Of a stretch of 12,261 nucleotides of DNA, positions 9,343-12,261 are shown in pieces. Where the stretch lies: positions 1-12,261 of the forward strand of contig JAIVHR010000031.1 of NCBI GenBank assembly GCA_020200935.1. Direction: 5' to 3'. The translations under genes were made by a program, and so were the position numbers. The notes under the pieces are model-generated. The model worked only from the letters and a program-made list of their open reading frames with translations. It ran no database searches and had not been told where the DNA came from. Source of the stretch: Sphingomonadales bacterium (lineage in GTDB: Bacteria > Pseudomonadota > Alphaproteobacteria > Sphingomonadales > Sphingomonadaceae). The stretch's first letter is position 1; each line of letters opens with the position of its first letter.

Positions 9343-9371
9343 CCTATAGCAACGCTTTTCGCTCGCTTCAA
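9343..9371 (-). promoter_or_regulatory. Promoter of tRNA-Asn
   Basis: On the minus strand TTGAAG (9366-9371) and TATAGG (9343-9348) are separated by 17 bases, close to a sigma-70 consensus. The -35 box begins just after the nadK stop codon. The leader from the expected start near 9336 to the tRNA 5' end would be about 37 bases and includes a GGGCG/CGCCC stem (9314-9318/9325-9329). Confidence 0.6.
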
Positions 9372-9376
9372 GCGCT

Positions 9377-10153
9377 TCAGACGATGAACTGTTCCATCGC
9401 GATCCGCTCATCGAGCGCATGTTCGGGATCGAACATCAGGGTCAGGCTGCGCGTCGGATCGAGGGTGATTTCGACCGTCTCGACATCGCGCACTTCGCGC
9501 TGATCGGCGACCGCGCTGACCGGGCGTTTAACCGGATTGAGCACGCGGATGCCGATACGGGTAGTGTCGGGCAGGATCGCCCCGTCCCAGCGCCGCGGGC
9601 GGAAGGCACTGATCGGGGTCAGCGCGAGCATCTTCGATCCGAGCGGCAGGATCGGCCCCTTGGCGGACAGGTTGTAGGCCGTCGAACCGGCCGGGGTGGC
9701 GACCAGCACGCCGTCGCAGACCAGCTCGGGCAGCACGACATGATCGCCGGCGCTGACCTCGAGTTTGGCGGTCTGGCGGGTTTCGCGCAACAGCGAGACC
9801 TCGTTGATCGCCGGACTGGTTATCGTCTCGCCATCGACCGTTTTGGCGATCATCTTGAGCGGGGCGACCTGGAAGCGCTTGGCTTCGGCGATGCGCTCGT
9901 CGAGCCCCTCGACCCGCCATTCGTTCATCAGAAAGCCGACGGTGCCTAAATTCATCCCGAAGACAGGGCAGATCCGGTCTTTCGCCAGCATCCGGTGGAG
10001 CGTCTGGAGCATGAAACCGTCGCCGCCGAGCGCGATCACGCCCTCGGCATCCTCGAGCGGTACGAAATCATGGCGCTTCTGCAGCTCCTCGGCGGCGCGC
10101 TGCGCGGCCTCGACCGAGGAGGCGACCAGCGCATAGATGCCGTCGATGCTCAT
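9377..10153 (-). CDS. nadK: NAD kinase
   Basis: NAD kinase phosphorylates NAD+ to NADP+ in the cytoplasm. The product is 258 residues, typical of alphaproteobacterial enzymes. The signature GGDG is at residues 43-46 (ALGGDGFMLQTLH), followed by FGMNLGTVGFLMNE (65-78), the NE motif INEVSLLRE (116-124), and the glycine-rich loop CDGVLVATPAGSTAYNLSAK (146-165). No insertion or truncation is seen. The ATG start overlaps the moaA stop by ATGA (10150-10153), so translation is probably coupled to moaA. There is no functional link between the two products beyond shared transcription. Confidence 0.96.
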   Translation of the reverse strand: MSIDGIYALVASSVEAAQRAAEELQKRHDFVPLEDAEGVIALGGDGFMLQTLHRMLAKDRICPVFGMNLGTVGFLMNEWRVEGLDERIAEAKRFQVAPLKMIAKTVDGETITSPAINEVSLLRETRQTAKLEVSAGDHVVLPELVCDGVLVATPAGSTAYNLSAKGPILPLGSKMLALTPISAFRPRRWDGAILPDTTRIGIRVLNPVKRPVSAVADQREVRDVETVEITLDPTRSLTLMFDPEHALDERIAMEQFIV

Positions 10154-11163
10154 CCGCCGGTGACGCTCATATGGCGCTTCACGGCCGGTTCGGCTGCGTG
10201 AATCGCGAATTGGTGGCGCTCGGGCTTCAATGCCATCGCCTCGTCGAGCAGGCCGTCGAGCGCCTCCCGCCCGCCGGTCCGCAGCGCCGATTTGAGATCG
10301 AGATGGTCGTCATGGCCGAGGCACATATAGATCTTGCCCGATGCGGTGACGCGAACCCGGTTGCAGCCGGCGCAGAAATTATTCGTCAGCGGGGTGATCA
10401 GTCCGAGCCTGAGGCCCAGCTCCTCGATCCGCCAATAGCGCGCCGGGCCGCCCGTGCGCTCGATCAGCGGGATGAGGGTGAAGCGATCCTCCAGCTCGCG
10501 CTGAACCGCATCGAGCGGCAGATAGCGATCCTGCCGGTCGCCCTCGACCTGCCCGAGCGGCATCGTCTCGATCAGGGTGAGGTCATGCCCTTCGCTGGCG
10601 CACCAGCGCATCATCGGTACGATTTCGCTGTCGTTGAGGCCGCGCAGCGCGACCATGTTGATCTTGACCCGCAGCCCGGCCGCCCTAGCCGCCGCGATAC
10701 CCTCGAGGGTGCGGTCGAGATCGCCCCAGCGGGTGATGTGGCGGAAAGTTTCGGCATGGCGGGTGTCGAGACTGACATTGACGCGCCGGATGCCGGAATC
10801 GGCGAGTTCGGCGGCGTGATCGGCGAGCCGCGTCGCGTTGGTCGTCATCGTTAGCTCGTCGAGCATGCCCGATTCAAGATGCCGGCCGATCATGCGAGCG
10901 AGCCCGGTCACCCCGCGCCGGACCAGCGGTTCGCCGCCGGTCAGCCGGATCCTGCGTACGCCGCGGGCGATGAAAGCCTCGGCGATGTCGCGCATCTCTT
11001 CGAGCGAGAGCACCTCGCGCCGCGGCAGGAACTCCATCTTTTCGGCCATGCAGTAACGGCAGCGTAGGTCGCAGCGATCAGTGACCGAAAGGCGCAGATA
11101 GGTGACCTGCCGCCCGAACCGGTCGGCCAGCGGACGCGCTGCGCTCATGTCCGGGATTGCCAT
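10150..11163 (-). CDS. moaA: GTP 3',8-cyclase MoaA (molybdopterin synthesis)
   Basis: MoaA is a radical-SAM enzyme that, with MoaC, turns GTP into cyclic pyranopterin monophosphate, the first step of molybdenum cofactor synthesis. The 337-residue product has the SAM-cluster motif CDLRCRYC (Cys31, Cys35, Cys38) and the SAM-binding GGEP (76-79). The second [4Fe-4S] site is Cys264, Cys267 and Cys281 (NNFCAGCNRVR to YMC). The C-terminal GG tail needed for activity is present (HMSVTGG). The ATG at 11163 gives the annotated start. A second in-frame ATG five codons later (MSAARPL) would also fit the family, and neither has a strong ribosome binding site. It is the first gene of a two-gene unit with nadK. 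Confidence 0.97.
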   Translation of the reverse strand: MAIPDMSAARPLADRFGRQVTYLRLSVTDRCDLRCRYCMAEKMEFLPRREVLSLEEMRDIAEAFIARGVRRIRLTGGEPLVRRGVTGLARMIGRHLESGMLDELTMTTNATRLADHAAELADSGIRRVNVSLDTRHAETFRHITRWGDLDRTLEGIAAARAAGLRVKINMVALRGLNDSEIVPMMRWCASEGHDLTLIETMPLGQVEGDRQDRYLPLDAVQRELEDRFTLIPLIERTGGPARYWRIEELGLRLGLITPLTNNFCAGCNRVRVTASGKIYMCLGHDDHLDLKSALRTGGREALDGLLDEAMALKPERHQFAIHAAEPAVKRHMSVTGG

Positions 11164-11247
11164 GCGACCGACCTAGGGCGGCGCCCGGGCCGGAGCAAGG
11201 GTGTGAAACAGGTGATTGGCGGGTAACCGTGGGCGGGCTAGGTCTTG

Positions 11248-12261
11248 ATGGAGTTTCGAGACTCGCCCCTGGCTCAGCGGAGCATCGCCATTTCCGATCC
11301 GTCGCCCCCGCGCAACCCGCTCTTCCTGCTGTCCTTCCGGCAGCGCGACGAGCTTGCGGCGGCGGTGGCGCGCGGCGGTTGGGCGCCGCGGCTCGGCCAT
11401 AGTTTCGCCGATGGCGGCGGCGGCCGAAGCGCGCCGATCGGGCCGCAATGGCGCTGGGAACGGCAGGCCGACCGGGTCGAGATCGATCCCGAACTGCGCG
11501 GGCTGCTCGCGCTGAGCGATGCGGGCGCTCTGTCGGGTGCGGTTTTTTTCGCCGCCTTCGGCGAATCGGGCGCGGCTGATGCCGGCGCGGCGATCGACCG
11601 GCTCGACGAAAGCGGCGCGCCGACCGCCTTCGCCCATCGGCTCGGCGAGGGCGAGGAGAGGCTGGTCCATCATATTTCGCGCGACGGCGAGGCGGTGACC
11701 GGCCAGGTCGAGCAGCCCGACCGGCTCGTCGAGGTCAAGGCGCGCGGCCGGCGCGATCCGTTGACCGGGCTCGGCGATGCGCATCTCGCCCGGCAATGGA
11801 TCGAACAGCGCCTCGCCGAACCGCGCAATGGCGGTCCGCGGCTCGTGCTGCTGCTGATCGGGCTGCAGCGTTTCGACCGAATCAACAGCACGCTCGGCCG
11901 GGCCGCCGGCGATGCGGTTCTGCGCGGCATGGCGCGGCGGATCGAGACTTTGGTCGGCCCGATGGCCGGCCGAAAGCGGCTGATCGCGCGCCTCGCCGGC
12001 GCCGAATTCCTCATCGGCCTTTCGCCGCCGACCGATGTCGAGGAAGCCGAATTGCTCGCCCGGCGCCTCGCCAAGGCGATCGAACAGCCCTTTCCGGTCG
12101 AAGACCGGCCAATCGCGGTCAAAATGCGCTGCGGGATCCTTGTCGATCGCGCCGACGACGAGGGCGCGCCGGGCATATTGCGCCGCGCGAGCGCCGCGCT
12201 GGCCGAGGCGCGCGGCGATGAGGGCGACGCGATCCGCATCTTCGGCAGCGATGCCGAACGC
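11248..12261 (+). CDS. PAS-like/degenerate GGDEF signalling protein (partial, runs off window end)
   Basis: An open frame of 338 codons runs from ATG 11248 to the last base without a stop. Residues about 68-145 (WRWERQADRVEIDPELRGLL) resemble a PAS sensor domain, though weakly. A GGDEF domain follows: RDPLTGLGD (169-177), LLIGLQRFDRINSTLGRAAG (202-221), and the active-site position LAGAEFLIGL (249-258), where GGDEF is replaced by AGAEF. FGSDAER at the end is typical of the link to a following EAL domain, which would lie beyond the window. The GGDEF domain is probably not a working diguanylate cyclase; it may bind GTP or regulate a phosphodiesterase. AGG at 11240-11242 is a weak ribosome binding site, and an in-frame TAG at 11239-11241 limits the start to 11245 or 11248. 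It is divergent from moaA across 84 bases. Confidence 0.85.
   Translation, partial: MEFRDSPLAQRSIAISDPSPPRNPLFLLSFRQRDELAAAVARGGWAPRLGHSFADGGGGRSAPIGPQWRWERQADRVEIDPELRGLLALSDAGALSGAVFFAAFGESGAADAGAAIDRLDESGAPTAFAHRLGEGEERLVHHISRDGEAVTGQVEQPDRLVEVKARGRRDPLTGLGDAHLARQWIEQRLAEPRNGGPRLVLLLIGLQRFDRINSTLGRAAGDAVLRGMARRIETLVGPMAGRKRLIARLAGAEFLIGLSPPTDVEEAELLARRLAKAIEQPFPVEDRPIAVKMRCGILVDRADDEGAPGILRRASAALAEARGDEGDAIRIFGSDAER

Noticed and set aside
11216..11244. TTGGCG-17-TAGGTC as a promoter for the signalling gene
   Set aside because: Transcription would start at or after the ATG at 11248, leaving no leader, and the -10 match is poor.
11173..12239. Open frames on the minus strand (11173-11796 and 11670-12239)
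   Set aside because: They are antisense to the PAS-like/GGDEF gene, whose plus-strand frame stays open for 338 codons with recognisable motifs.

Overview
The window looks like a stretch of chromosome from a GC-rich alphaproteobacterium, most likely a sphingomonad. The evidence is strong G/C third-position codon bias, the style of AddA, SecA and ArgJ, a small periplasmic TonB-C-type protein, and gene-poor spacers holding C/G-rich palindromes of the kind common in Sphingomonadales. The assignment is inference from sequence style and gene order; no database search was run.

Layout, left to right. (1) Positions 1-3586 (+): the last codons of addB, a 201-base compound palindromic element (100-300), then addA, the helicase-nuclease partner of AddB. 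addA is broken: its two halves are in different frames, and about 60 residues including helicase motif IV are missing at the joint near 1704-1718. (2) 3639-3962 (+): intact thioredoxin trxA with its own likely promoter and a terminator hairpin. (3) 4056-5704 (-): an inositol-monophosphatase-family gene coupled by a 4-base overlap to argJ. argJ has lost its 5' part; only about 50 residues before the self-cleavage site and the whole beta chain remain. (4) 5705-6310 (-): a secreted TonB-C-like protein sitting exactly where the 5' part of argJ and, by comparison with relatives, a parvulin-type isomerase gene would be expected. (5) 6456-9197 (+): intact secA. (6) 9225-9299 (-): tRNA-Asn(GUU) with a clear promoter. 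(7) 9377-11163 (-): moaA and nadK, overlapping by ATGA. (8) 11248 to the window end (+): the start of a PAS-like/GGDEF protein with a degenerate active-site motif, cut off by the window edge.

Most genes are housekeeping: double-strand-break repair (addAB), redox (trxA), arginine synthesis (argJ), protein export (secA), NADP synthesis (nadK) and molybdopterin synthesis (moaA). The notable features are two gene lesions within 4 kb (addA and argJ), a non-housekeeping gene filling the argJ lesion, and the palindromic element that splits addB from addA. Either this lineage has undergone recent local gene decay and rearrangement, or the assembly is faulty at two points. I did not find a convincing new defence or biosynthetic system. 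The best candidates for new biology are the compound palindrome and the duplicated, cysteine-paired TonB-C-like protein at the argJ breakpoint.
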